The position numbers and the translations under genes are program-made. From positions 5,619,411-5,683,410 of the forward strand of contig NZ_CP036348.1 in NCBI RefSeq assembly GCF_007753095.1: DNA of 64,000 bases, in the 5' to 3' direction. Source of the stretch: Rosistilla carotiformis. GTDB lineage: Bacteria; Planctomycetota; Planctomycetia; Pirellulales; Pirellulaceae. Shown piece by piece: positions 19,798 to 28,401 of the stretch. Numbering within the stretch: the stretch's first letter is position 1; every line of letters starts with the position of its first letter. The notes below the pieces were generated by a model, which saw only the letters and a program-made list of their open reading frames with translations, did no database searches and was not told the DNA's origin.

Positions 19798-20169
19798 CTA
19801 CTCGCCCAGATTTTGAGGCTCAGGGATCACCGCGCTGACCGCGTCGGCAAATTTTTGCACGCTCTCGGCTGGTGGGGCGCCCGCCTGCAACGAAGCTTGG
19901 AGCGTCTTGCCCGCATCTCGTAAAACAATCAACTTCCCGCCAAACGCATCGGCCTGAGCGTCGAGTGATTCCATCAAGATGCTTAGTTTTTCCTCAATCA
20001 CATCGGCCTTGCGTGCTTTCTTGGCCTCATCAATGAAGCCCCACACAAAATGCGCCGAGTCTTGAAGCACTTGACCTTCCGCAGGAACAGGTGCTCCCCC
20101 CGTGCATCCGGTCAACAGCGCCGAAACAAGAAAAAGGGATGCCATAACACTAGAAGAACGGGACAACAT
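19798..20169 (-). CDS. Small helical lipoprotein, unknown function
   Basis: 123 residues, ATG at 20169. Signal peptide with lipobox LLTGC (Cys22), followed by TGGAPVPAEG. The mature part is almost wholly helical (FIDEAKKARKADVIEEKLSILMESLDAQAD...), unlike the beta-sandwich lipoprotein at 17511-17945. It lies 285 bp after DUF1559 copy 2 on the same strand, in the same relative place as the other lipoprotein. The intervening 20170-20454 shows no gene. No family recognised. Confidence 0.7.
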   Translation of the reverse strand: MLSRSSSVMASLFLVSALLTGCTGGAPVPAEGQVLQDSAHFVWGFIDEAKKARKADVIEEKLSILMESLDAQADAFGGKLIVLRDAGKTLQASLQAGAPPAESVQKFADAVSAVIPEPQNLGE

Positions 20170-20454
20170 CTGCAGTCGATCCTGAAAGGTACGGGGGAAC
20201 GAAGAAAGGGTCCGTGCGACGGGGCGTCAGACACGAAAGGCGGGCTCATGAAGGGGAGGACCGTTGATACAGGCCGGGCTCCCCTAAATCGCTTACAGCT
20301 CGAGCCGACGATTGGGTCGGTTGAAATGTCGTCCTGACCTACCCGTTCCATACCCGCCAGCTGGCTCGAGAAAGGTCAAGCGAAGGAGACGCGGAGCGCG
20401 TACTCCCCCGCTTCATTGAACGTGAATCTGCTCCCGCAGAATCGCTAACTCAGA

Positions 20455-21441
20455 TTAGTACGGCCCAATCGGTTGGCCGTCTTGAATCCGTAGCAGATTT
20501 TCATAGATGACCTCATCGATGGTTTCGGTGATAAAGTGAACACTTCCATCACAGAAGACCGTTTGTACGCCGCCGGGGTGGTAGCTACGCAACGCCATCC
20601 CCTGTGTCGTGGAGCAATCCGGGTTGTTGCGTTGGTTGAAGTTGACGTTGGAGTTGTCGTTGCTCGCGTAAGCGGTGCAGTCGGTTTGCCGCGAATCGTT
20701 TGGCGTCAAGAGACCGTTAGCGAAAGCTGAGGCACGCAAACCGAAAATCACTCCACTGGGCCACCCCCACGCACCGCGATCGTCTCCCGTGTTGCCAAGC
20801 GAGGCGACGATATCGCCTACGGCGATCACCTGCGACGTTCCGTCGGTGATATCACGAAACTTCGCTCCGTACTGGGCTGGAAGCGAAAACGGTCCTTTGT
20901 AAGTGCTACTGGTGAAGGTGCTCATGTCTTGCGTGTAGTGTGTTCCACCGTTTGCAGCATAATTGCCCTTCGCGAAACCGTTGTAATCCTGTGTCAATCG
21001 AGAGCCAACGCCAGGGTGCGACGGACAATTATAAGCTTCCATCGTCTCCCCTGTGATCGCGTTGTTGACCGTCGAGCGTGCGACTTGTCCAAAATCCATC
21101 TGATTGTGGGCCGCTTGCTGTTCGATAAACGGCAGAATCAAAACCATCCATGTCGCGCCCCAAAACTCATCGCGACCATTGCAGCGGTTGGAAGTCAATG
21201 GAGGGCTCTGCTTCGGTGCTTGTCCCGTGTAGATCGCCGCACTCGGGAAACTTTTGAACGTGTCATGGTAGTTGTGCAACGCCAAGCCAATCTGCTTCAG
21301 ATTGTTGCTGCACTGCATCCGACGCGCCGCTTCGCGTGCCGCCTGAACTGCGGGCAACAACAGCCCGACCAAAATACCGATGATCGCAATCACGACCAAC
21401 AACTCAACCAGTGTAAAACCACGTCTCTGGGTTCGGATCAT
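20455..21441 (-). CDS. DUF1559 pseudopilin-like protein (copy 2)
   Basis: 328 residues from the ATG at 21441; a TTG at 21450 is a possible earlier start. [20 protein letters not shown] is the prepilin motif; the following 50 residues are almost the same as in copy 1, including LKQIGLALHNYHDT, while the C-terminal domain diverges. H-x9-DG is present as HPGGVQTVFCDG. Features and expected export route are as for copy 1. The near-identity of the N-terminal coding DNA among the three copies suggests gene conversion or recent duplication, with freely evolving C-terminal domains. Confidence 0.92.
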   Translation of the reverse strand: MIRTQRRGFTLVELLVVIAIIGILVGLLLPAVQAAREAARRMQCSNNLKQIGLALHNYHDTFKSFPSAAIYTGQAPKQSPPLTSNRCNGRDEFWGATWMVLILPFIEQQAAHNQMDFGQVARSTVNNAITGETMEAYNCPSHPGVGSRLTQDYNGFAKGNYAANGGTHYTQDMSTFTSSTYKGPFSLPAQYGAKFRDITDGTSQVIAVGDIVASLGNTGDDRGAWGWPSGVIFGLRASAFANGLLTPNDSRQTDCTAYASNDNSNVNFNQRNNPDCSTTQGMALRSYHPGGVQTVFCDGSVHFITETIDEVIYENLLRIQDGQPIGPY

Positions 21442-21523
21442 CTTCTGCAAAGCCTCGATACTCTGGATACAAACTTAATGAAAAACTAGGAACTTCCCCA
21501 AGTCTGCGTCGACCTAAAAAAGT

Positions 21524-21617
21524 TGTCAACTTAGCAAAAGTGCAACAATCAAGCCTTAGGCAACCACAAAGGACCACCACCAACCACTAATCCACATATC
21601 CACCATTCATCGGTGGA
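21524..21617 (-). promoter_or_regulatory. Conserved upstream element of DUF1559 copy 2
   Basis: On the minus strand a hairpin TCCACC-n7-GGTGGA (21599-21617) is followed by TATGTGGATTAGTGG and, 75 nt after the right arm begins, by GTTGACA at 21524-21530, 83 nt before the ATG. It matches the element at 19121-19213 in order, motifs and spacing. A further CCACCA-T-TGGTGG palindrome lies at about 21737-21749. Confidence 0.5.
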
Positions 21618-21850
21618 TAACACAACGTTCTTTTTTCGGAATTTTTCCATACCTTTAGGGAACACGAAACACCACAAACGGAACGCAGATCCACACCACA
21701 GGAACCAGAAACCACACTGCAAGGGCACAAGAAAACCACCATTGGTGGCAAGCAACACCCTGCGATAGACCACAGATCCTCAGTACTCGCCGAACGGCCT
21801 CATGGTAGGCTAATGGCAGAGTCCACTCCGCAACTATCAGAGAATTCGAT

Positions 21851-22048
21851 ATGGAACCAAGAATCGTCGACCAAGTCGAACGACAGATCGAAGCCGCGTT
21901 AGCAAAGCTCTTCGAACAGCCGAGTCACGCCTCATTGCCGTTGCATCCATCCCGCAAAACACTGCACTTGATGGCGAAAGCCGCTGCGACGGTCTTCGAG
22001 ACCGCGGTCGAAAATCGACCGCGCGACAAAGGAATGCGAGCCGACTGA
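21851..22048 (+). CDS. Small soluble protein, unknown function
   Basis: 65 residues, ATG at 21851 behind AGAGAA. An N-terminal amphipathic helix (RIVDQVERQIEAALAKLFEQ), then LPLHPSRKTLHLMAKAAATVFETA and a basic tail RPRDKG. Codon use resembles real genes of the region. It lies 76 bp before the sulfatase gene on the same strand. No family was recognised. Confidence 0.5.
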   Translation: MEPRIVDQVERQIEAALAKLFEQPSHASLPLHPSRKTLHLMAKAAATVFETAVENRPRDKGMRAD

Positions 22049-22124
22049 ACACGACCCCCACATCGCAACGGGCGGGCAGCTAGAATGGCGACTCCCCATC
22101 CTCCAACACCTAGCGAGTTTGTCG

Positions 22125-23534
22125 ATGTATCGATCGATTCTATTTGCCGCGTTTGCCGGCTTCTGTCTGTTCCGCTGCGAGATCAGCCCTGCCGCGACTC
22201 CCAACTTCGTAATCATCTTCGCCGACGACCAAGGTTACGGCGACCTCGGATGTTTCGGATCCGAAAAGATCAAGACGCCCAACATCGACCGGATGGCGAA
22301 AGAGGGGCGACGGATGACAAACTTTATGGTCGCGTCACCCGTCTGCACTCCGTCGCGAGCCGCACTGTTGACCGGATGTTACCCCAAGCGCGTCGGTCTT
22401 CACGAACATGTGCTCTTTCCGCAATCAACGAAAGGGCTGAACCCAGCGGAGCATACGATCGCCGATCACCTGAAAGGGCTCGGATATGCGACGGCATGTT
22501 TCGGCAAGTGGCATCTTGGGCACCACCCCGAAACGTTGCCCCGCCAGCACGGGTTTGACACCTATCTTGGGATCCCGTATTCCAACGACATGAATCACCC
22601 GGACAACAAAGGGAAGCCGCGCGTGGCGTCGGATGAACTGTGGCGAAGTCCGGAGAGTGCGTTGACGCTCTGGAACACGCCCCTTGTCGAAAACGAAACA
22701 ATTGTCGAACTGCCCGTCGACCAACGGACCGTCACGCGACGTTACACCGATCGGGCGATCGAGTTCATCCGCGAGAACCAGAAGAAGCCCTTCTTCGTCT
22801 ATCTTCCGCACAGCATGCCCCACATTCCGCTGTACGTTCCCGAGGATGCGTACGACGCCGATCCACAAAACGCCTACACCTGCGTGATCGAGCACATCGA
22901 TGCGGAAGTCGGCCGGTTGATCGATACGATTCGCAAATTGGAGCTGGCCGAAAACACGTACGTGATCTACACGTCGGACAACGGCCCATGGCTGCAGTTC
23001 AAAAATCATGGCGGCTCGGCCGGTCCGCTTCGCGCGGGGAAAGGGACCACGTTCGAAGGAGGGCAACGCGTTCCCTGCGTCGTCTGGGGACCAGGCCGGA
23101 TCCCCGCCGGGACCCAGTGCGACGAACTGATGGGTACGATCGATCTGTTGCCATCGATCGCCGCGCTGACCGCTAGTAAACTGCCCAGCGATCGCAAGAT
23201 CGATGGAATGAATCTCGCCCACCTGCTGACTGGAGAATCGGGCGAGGCATCGCGCGACGAATTTGTCTATTACACTTCCCGCGGCGATCTGGAAGGCCTG
23301 CGGCAGGGGAAGTGGAAGCTGTTAGTCAAAGCGCCGCCGAAGAAGAAGCCGTCGGCGAAGCTGAAGACCGATACCAACCTGCCGCAGCGGATGCTGTTCG
23401 ATCTGCAAGCCGATGTGGGTGAGCAGACGAACCTGGCCGACGCCCATCCCGATCGAGTTGCGGCGATGGAAGCACGCATGAAAGCGCTTGACGCCGAGAT
23501 CACGGCAAACGCCCGCCCGACGTGGAACAAATAG
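22125..23534 (+). CDS. Secreted formylglycine-dependent sulfatase
   Basis: 469 residues from the ATG at 22125, with a signal peptide over about residues 1-24. It hydrolyses sulfate esters, probably of a polysaccharide. Seen: NFVIIFADDQGYGDLG (metal-binding Asp34/Asp35), the type I sulfatase signature CTPSRAALLTG with Cys74 to be converted to formylglycine, GKWHLG in the second signature, and YTSDNGP containing the DN metal ligands. Length fits the arylsulfatase A-type family expanded in Planctomycetes. No sulfatase-modifying FGE gene is in the window. Next to sugar-acid and sialidase-like genes, it suggests use of sulfated glycans. Confidence 0.93.
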   Translation: MYRSILFAAFAGFCLFRCEISPAATPNFVIIFADDQGYGDLGCFGSEKIKTPNIDRMAKEGRRMTNFMVASPVCTPSRAALLTGCYPKRVGLHEHVLFPQSTKGLNPAEHTIADHLKGLGYATACFGKWHLGHHPETLPRQHGFDTYLGIPYSNDMNHPDNKGKPRVASDELWRSPESALTLWNTPLVENETIVELPVDQRTVTRRYTDRAIEFIRENQKKPFFVYLPHSMPHIPLYVPEDAYDADPQNAYTCVIEHIDAEVGRLIDTIRKLELAENTYVIYTSDNGPWLQFKNHGGSAGPLRAGKGTTFEGGQRVPCVVWGPGRIPAGTQCDELMGTIDLLPSIAALTASKLPSDRKIDGMNLAHLLTGESGEASRDEFVYYTSRGDLEGLRQGKWKLLVKAPPKKKPSAKLKTDTNLPQRMLFDLQADVGEQTNLADAHPDRVAAMEARMKALDAEITANARPTWNK

Positions 23535-23733
23535 CGTTGCGGGCGCCACGAACGTAAAAGCTGCGGCAGTCCAAGCTAATCCAAAATGAGCGTCAACTAT
23601 CCGACGCACGCGACGACTGCCGCAGATCGAGTCGACAGAACAACAGAAGCTTTTCGCAGCCGCTGTCGATCAGAATTACGAAAAACGTTGAGCCGTGGCG
23701 ACGCGATTCACGGCCCACGCCGCATCGATTGGA

Positions 23734-24504
23734 TCAGTCGAGCATGCGTCCGTCGCGATAACGAAACGCCCCATCGACTGGCAAGACCGTTCCCGTGATG
23801 TAGTCGGCATCGGGCGACATCAGGAACGTGGCCGCACGGCCGATATCCCGAGCTGATCCCAGTCGGCCCCAAGGCAGCTTGGGCGCTTCCTCCTCGAAAA
23901 ACTTCGGCGTGAACGCCTCGCGTTCCCCAGGGGTATCGATCCAGCCAGGTTCGATCACGTTGACATTGATATGGCGACTGGCCAGTTCGACAGCGATTGT
24001 CATGGCCAATTGATTCAAGCCCGCCTTGGCTGCGCAGTACGCACTTTTCTGAGCCATCGGACGCTGAGCAAGCACGCTGGAGATAAAAACTAGCTTCCCC
24101 GCAATCCCCTCGTCGACCATCTGGCGTGCCACCAACTGGCTCATATGAAAACTGCTGCAAAGCGTTCCCTGGACCACCTTCTCAAAGTCTTCCGGCTGCA
24201 GATCGAGAAATGGAGAGACCTTCTGAAAAGCGGGACAGCTAACCAGACCATACACCGGCCCGGCATACTCCACCGCGTCGCGAAGCAAACCTTCGCAGCC
24301 TGCCCGCGTGAAGACATCGGCTTCGACACCTTTCACGCTGGCACCCTGGTCGCGCAGCTCCTGCACGGTTGCCTTCAGGTCTTGGCTTCCGGGGCGATCA
24401 TTGATGATCAGAACAGCACCTTCGCGCGCCAATTCGACAGCGCACCCCTTCCCGATCCCTCTGCCTGCTGCCGTAACAATGATCGCTTTATCTTTTAGTT
24501 TCAT
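23734..24504 (-). CDS. Short-chain dehydrogenase/reductase
   Basis: 256 residues, ATG at 24504. Rossmann motif TAAGRGIG (residues 11-18), catalytic Ser142/143 in FISSV, Tyr156 and Lys160 in YCAAK, and the C-terminal TGTVLPVDGA typical of classical SDRs. Asp after strand 2 (INDRPG) suggests NAD(H) preference. The usual NNAG motif is replaced by LVSCPAF, an oddity. It lies downstream of the mannonate dehydratase gene on the same strand (337 bp apart, with a repeat cluster between). In some Gram-positives an SDR serves as mannonate/fructuronate oxidoreductase; that role is only a guess here. Confidence 0.85.
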   Translation of the reverse strand: MKLKDKAIIVTAAGRGIGKGCAVELAREGAVLIINDRPGSQDLKATVQELRDQGASVKGVEADVFTRAGCEGLLRDAVEYAGPVYGLVSCPAFQKVSPFLDLQPEDFEKVVQGTLCSSFHMSQLVARQMVDEGIAGKLVFISSVLAQRPMAQKSAYCAAKAGLNQLAMTIAVELASRHINVNVIEPGWIDTPGEREAFTPKFFEEEAPKLPWGRLGSARDIGRAATFLMSPDADYITGTVLPVDGAFRYRDGRMLD

Positions 24505-24616
24505 GCGTTTTGTTTGGGTTCCGTGGAACGGTCGCTGGTCGTCGAAAACGCCTCGTCGAATTCGTTAGGCATTTTCTCCAGGCAGTGTTCGAAAATGATT
24601 TCGCAATTCCGGCTCC

Positions 24617-24840
24617 GTAGTGGACGAGGGCACGAGTCCCGCCGCGCCACGACGCCGCAAGGACTTGTAGCCGCAGAGACTCGAGGACTCGTAGCCTCGT
24701 CCACTACCATCACCCGTGTGAAATGTTCTCTCCGTAGTGGACGAGGCCACGAGTCCCGCCGCGCCGCAGAGACGTACGGACTCGTAACCTCGTCCACTAC
24801 CTTCGACGCAGGAGCAAGGACTCGTGGCCTCGTCCAATAC
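24617..24840. repeat. Cluster of five REP-like inverted units
   Basis: A 23-24 bp unit GTAGTGGACGAGGCCACGAG(TCC) occurs at 24617-24640 (+), 24685-24707 (inverted), 24734-24757 (+), 24778-24800 (inverted) and 24818-24840 (inverted). Plus and inverted units alternate, so pairs can form long hairpins. The last unit ends 1 bp before the stop codon of the mannonate dehydratase gene. The rest of the 24505-24841 gap holds no gene. Confidence 0.85.
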
Positions 24841-24841
24841 C

Positions 24842-25807
24842 TTAGCCGTCCGCAGGCAGCGCTGTCGCTTGAATGAGCGCTCGGATATATCCGAAAGCAA
24901 AGTACCGGGCCAACATGGTATATCCCGGTTGCCCCTGCTCCTCACCAACCAGTTGAGGCACGTGATCGGGACGGATCGGTCCGGTAAATCCAATCTCCTG
25001 GTAGGCCTTCATCGCCGCCACCATATCGGTTGGGCCATTGTCGTGGAACGTCTCAACGAAGTCGTCGGCGGTCCCTTGGACGTCTCGAAAATGAACGTAG
25101 CGGATCCGCTTTCCCCATCGCCGGATCGTGCCTGGAATATCGGCTCCCATTGCGGCGAAGTTCCCCTGGCAAAAGCAGATCCCGTTGCTTGGCGAAGCGG
25201 AAATTTCAAGCAACCGGTCAAAGTCCTCGACGCGATTCATGATCCGAGCATGTTTGCCAAACGATGCCAGCGGGGGATCATCGGGATGCATCGCCAAGGC
25301 GACGCCAGCCGCTTCGGCTGCAGGCAACAACTCCTCCAGAAACCGCTGAAGGTTGCGCCACATTTGGTCGGTGGAGATTGGCGCAATCGAATCGGCACTC
25401 GAGATGGAATGCAACGATGCCGCCGATTCCGCATCCGAACTGCGAAAGGCGGTTGTGAGCGCCCCACCTCGCGCCGGAACCTTTGTGTCGGTTCGAGCCC
25501 AATCGGTTGCCGGCATAAAGTTGTAGCAACAGATGGGCACCTGAGCCTCGCCCATGATGGCAAACAACCGCTTCATGCGGCTGAAATCATTCGCCTGATC
25601 CGTGGTGCCTAAGATGGCATTTTGAATCGGCAGTTCCCCCTCGATCGCAGCGATCTTGAGGCCATGGCGACTCAATCGCTCGCGGGTTTCCAAAAGATCC
25701 CGAAGCTCTAAGCCCGGATAACGGATGGCGACAGCGCTGACGCCCAACTGGGCCACGCGCGCCAAGTTCTCATCATCCAAAGGTGTCACCACAGATGACA
25801 ACTGCAT
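24842..25807 (-). CDS. uxuA: Mannonate dehydratase
   Basis: 321 residues, ATG at 25807. UxuA removes water from D-mannonate to give 2-keto-3-deoxygluconate, a step in hexuronate breakdown. The xylose-isomerase-like TIM barrel is supported by motifs: CCYNFMPATDWART (residues 93-106), His174 in LAMHPDDPP, Cys213 in CFCQGNF, His239 in YVHFRDV, and RPDHVP with Asp281, the last four being likely metal ligands. It is shorter than E. coli UxuA (394) and fits short versions of the family. Neighbours are an SDR downstream and a GntR/FCD regulator divergently upstream, both consistent with a uronate locus. Confidence 0.88.
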   Translation of the reverse strand: MQLSSVVTPLDDENLARVAQLGVSAVAIRYPGLELRDLLETRERLSRHGLKIAAIEGELPIQNAILGTTDQANDFSRMKRLFAIMGEAQVPICCYNFMPATDWARTDTKVPARGGALTTAFRSSDAESAASLHSISSADSIAPISTDQMWRNLQRFLEELLPAAEAAGVALAMHPDDPPLASFGKHARIMNRVEDFDRLLEISASPSNGICFCQGNFAAMGADIPGTIRRWGKRIRYVHFRDVQGTADDFVETFHDNGPTDMVAAMKAYQEIGFTGPIRPDHVPQLVGEEQGQPGYTMLARYFAFGYIRALIQATALPADG

Positions 25808-25924
25808 ATCAAACTTTTCTAGCGTGAGGGGATCGAAGACAGCTGCCGCTCAACCAATCAGTGCAAACGAACTTTGCACTGCACGCGGTACTTCCGGAGG
25901 GTCCGCGCGGCCGAAAAGGAACGC

Positions 25925-26347
25925 CTATTCCAGGTCAAAATCAATCGTCTGCGCACCGTCGCCCGACTGGATCTCCGCGGTCAATACAGACTTGTCGTTG
26001 TACTTTGCGGGAATCGCCATCGTTTTTGGTTTAGCGCCGCCACGGTCCAATTCGTCTTGTGAGACACCAGCCGCCGAAGGCACCGCGACAATCATCACCT
26101 TCGCCGGACCAATGACTACGCCCCCGCGCTGTGCGATTTCAAAAACGCCGTTCGAAATTTGTGCGGCCGACACCGGTCCGTCTCCTTCTGGAGCGATCCG
26201 TATTTCTCCCGAAGGCACGATTTCGCCTTGATAGGTAACGCGCCCCGTCACGACGCGTCGTTCCGGTCCACTTTCGCTAGAGCAGCCTCCAGAAACGAGA
26301 AGCCCCAACGCGATCAAACCCACGATGCGAAACTCGAACGGTCTCAT
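25925..26347 (-). CDS. Lipoprotein with carboxypeptidase-regulatory-like fold
   Basis: 140 residues from the ATG at 26347 (MRPFEFRIV). The lipobox reads LLVSGGC, lipidating Cys22. The mature region starts VVTGRVTYQGEIVPSGEIRIAP, the same beta-sandwich pattern as the lipoprotein at 17511-17945, and ends in DFDLE. Such genes usually accompany DUF1559 genes; here the third DUF1559 gene (27418) is separated and on the opposite strand, beyond the GntR gene. Divergent from gntR with about 300 bp between. Confidence 0.78.
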   Translation of the reverse strand: MRPFEFRIVGLIALGLLVSGGCSSESGPERRVVTGRVTYQGEIVPSGEIRIAPEGDGPVSAAQISNGVFEIAQRGGVVIGPAKVMIVAVPSAAGVSQDELDRGGAKPKTMAIPAKYNDKSVLTAEIQSGDGAQTIDFDLE

Positions 26348-26615
26348 AAATCTTGACCCATCTATTATGGAATATCGAAAGAAAGTTGGGGAGGCAAAAC
26401 CGAGAGTTCCCCCACGACAGCCCTCCAACCTTAGCAAAACAGTACACGAAATCAATCACTTTTTGTGCACCATCCACGAAGAACGGCGGGTTGAAGTAAC
26501 AGGAATCATCGACGAATAGGCATATTCACAACCGAAATCGCAGCAAAAGGGCTCCAACGAGCCCAATCTCGGCTCGTCGGACCATGTAAATATTGAGTTC
26601 ATTTTATTGTTGATA

Positions 26616-26624
26616 TTGTACACA
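26616..26624 (+). promoter_or_regulatory. Candidate GntR/FCD operator before gntR
   Basis: TTGTACACA lies 22 bp before the GntR ATG and fits the TTGTaTACAA-like sites of FCD-type GntR regulators. A related word AGTACACGA occurs at 26441-26449. Autoregulation is inferred. Confidence 0.35.
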
Positions 26625-26645
26625 GCAGGTGCTATTCTGAACGGG

Positions 26646-27317
26646 ATGATCACCGAGAAGAAACCACAGCGGCTTGTCCTGCTGAACGCGAGTGAGAAAT
26701 GCTATTCCGTGTTGCGGAAGATGCTTGTGTGCGGCCAGATCCCCGCCGGCAGTCGTTTGGCGGAAGTCGAATGGTCACAACGGCTAGGGGCTCAGCGAGC
26801 TGCGTTGCGCGAGGCGATGATACTTCTTACCCACGATGGGCTTCTGATACGGCGAGCGACCGGAGGCTTTTTTGTGCCGACCACCGAAGAGGTCCACTAC
26901 GACTCGCTTTGGGACGCCAGAGTCGTTCTCGAAATCGGCGCGCTCGAATTAACGTTTGGTCCCGATGCAGCCCCCCAAAACTTGTCCCCGCTTAAGAAGA
27001 TCTGCAGCACGATGGAAGACCTGCATCTGGCAGGGTTGACGATGGGGTTTTATGAATCCGATTTTCTGTTCCATCAGACCCTCTTAGAACTCTCGGGAAA
27101 CGAAATCCTTGCGAAGATGTTTTCCCATTCGGCCCAACATTTTTATCCGCTCGCTCCGGTCACCGAAGACATCCGCAAACAAAACCAAGCGGTCGTGATT
27201 CAAGAGCACCGCGAAATCATTGCGAAATTGGAAGCCAATCAAATCAAAGCAGCTTCCGAACTTCTAAGAGAACACATCACGCGAGCCAAAGTCGCTAAAG
27301 CCTGGACAGCGCGTTGA
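26646..27317 (+). CDS. GntR-family (FCD) transcriptional regulator
   Basis: 223 residues from the ATG at 26646. The N-terminal winged helix covers about residues 15-80, with QIPAGSRLAEVEWSQRLGAQRAALREAMILLTHDGLL matching the GntR pattern. Residues about 90-220 are the helical FCD ligand domain; candidate metal/ligand residues are in YESDFLFHQTLLELSGN (Asp/His) and EHREIIAKLE. FCD members (UxuR, ExuR type) answer sugar acids, fitting the neighbouring mannonate dehydratase. It stands between a divergent lipoprotein gene and DUF1559 copy 3. Confidence 0.9.
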   Translation: MITEKKPQRLVLLNASEKCYSVLRKMLVCGQIPAGSRLAEVEWSQRLGAQRAALREAMILLTHDGLLIRRATGGFFVPTTEEVHYDSLWDARVVLEIGALELTFGPDAAPQNLSPLKKICSTMEDLHLAGLTMGFYESDFLFHQTLLELSGNEILAKMFSHSAQHFYPLAPVTEDIRKQNQAVVIQEHREIIAKLEANQIKAASELLREHITRAKVAKAWTAR

Positions 27318-27417
27318 AAATAGCCTCGAACACCCCACCGAATCTTTAGCTCCTTCCCCCTTCCCGCCTCCACTTCTAGATCCACTCTTTTTTCCCTTTT
27401 GATTTTAGGAATAGACA

Positions 27418-28338
27418 ATGATTCCGCAGAACAAACGCATCTTGCTGCGCCGTGGTTTTACACTCGTCGAACTTTTAGTCGTGATTGCGATCATCGGCAT
27501 TTTGGTCGGGCTGTTGTTGCCTGCAGTCCAGGCCGCACGCGAAGCCGCACGCCGCATGTCCTGTTCGGCCAACTACAAACAAGTTGCATTGGCGATTCAC
27601 AACTATCACGACACCCACCGAACCTTTCCCTTGGGGGGAGGAATCACCGGTGGTTGCAGCGGCCTTACCGGCCCTCACATGTTCTCGTGGGGCGTTCATA
27701 CGTTGCCGTTCATCGAACAGAGCGCGCGTTATGATGCGATTGAATTCAACGTCAACAATTATGTTACGGGCTACGGCCCAAACCATGATCCGGACATCGC
27801 GTTGGGACCAATCCCCGTTTATCTTTGTCCTTCCAATCCGCAAAGCGATACGATGGTCAACACCGGTTTAGCCGGACTCGTTGATGCCTTTGCCCGCACC
27901 GACATGGCTGGCGTTGCGGATTCTCGTGACTGGCGTTGCAACAGTTCGGGAACCACGGGGGTTCGCCCGCGATCCGACGGCAACGGCATTTTTTATGGCG
28001 GGTCCTCTACCAAGTTCCGCGACATCATCGATGGCACCTCCAACACACTGCTGATCGGCGAAGTCACCGGCGACTTGAATCCAGCGAACACCCTGAACGC
28101 CAATACTTATTCCTTATATGACGTCTTCGATACCTCGACCGGTATCAACGGGCCATTCACCTTGCCCGGCGGAGGAACTTTCAATTACCGGCCGCAAGGT
28201 TTTTCGAGCTATCACCCCGGTGGCGCCCACTTCGCACTCGCCGACGGCAGCGTTCGATTGTTCACCGAAACGATGGACCAGACGCTTCTTTATGGCCTGA
28301 CGACACGAGGTGGAGGCGAAGTCCTGCAAGACTTCTAA
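27418..28338 (+). CDS. DUF1559 pseudopilin-like protein (copy 3)
   Basis: 306 residues, ATG at 27418 behind TAGGAATAG. Prepilin motif [20 protein letters not shown], then [38 protein letters not shown]-x9-DG motif [12 protein letters not shown]. More divergent after residue 50 than copies 1 and 2, with several Cys (CSGL, CPSNPQ, WRCNSS). Followed on the same strand by the glycosidase-like and sialidase-like genes with 63- and 77-bp gaps, so probably in one transcription unit with them. It lacks the hairpin/TTGACA element found before copies 1 and 2. Confidence 0.92.
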   Translation: MIPQNKRILLRRGFTLVELLVVIAIIGILVGLLLPAVQAAREAARRMSCSANYKQVALAIHNYHDTHRTFPLGGGITGGCSGLTGPHMFSWGVHTLPFIEQSARYDAIEFNVNNYVTGYGPNHDPDIALGPIPVYLCPSNPQSDTMVNTGLAGLVDAFARTDMAGVADSRDWRCNSSGTTGVRPRSDGNGIFYGGSSTKFRDIIDGTSNTLLIGEVTGDLNPANTLNANTYSLYDVFDTSTGINGPFTLPGGGTFNYRPQGFSSYHPGGAHFALADGSVRLFTETMDQTLLYGLTTRGGGEVLQDF

Positions 28339-28401
28339 ACCACATCGTTAGGCTTCGAACGACACTTCTTAAACTCCCCACCTACTTTCGAGATTTGTTT
28401 G

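Noticed and set aside
19437-19838. Plus-strand ORF of 133 codons before the helical lipoprotein
   Set aside because: Overlaps the lipoprotein gene end, Pro/Arg-rich, no start signal.
21549-21773. Minus-strand ORF of 74 codons rich in Trp/Phe/Gly
   Set aside because: Overlaps the conserved DUF1559 upstream element; composition reflects A/C-rich DNA on the plus strand.
24501-24797. ORF with repeated DEATSPRVSAA segments
   Set aside because: The repeats are the REP units read as protein.
24617-24840. CRISPR array
   Set aside because: Units are inverted relative to each other and spacers are of uneven length and partly similar; no cas genes.
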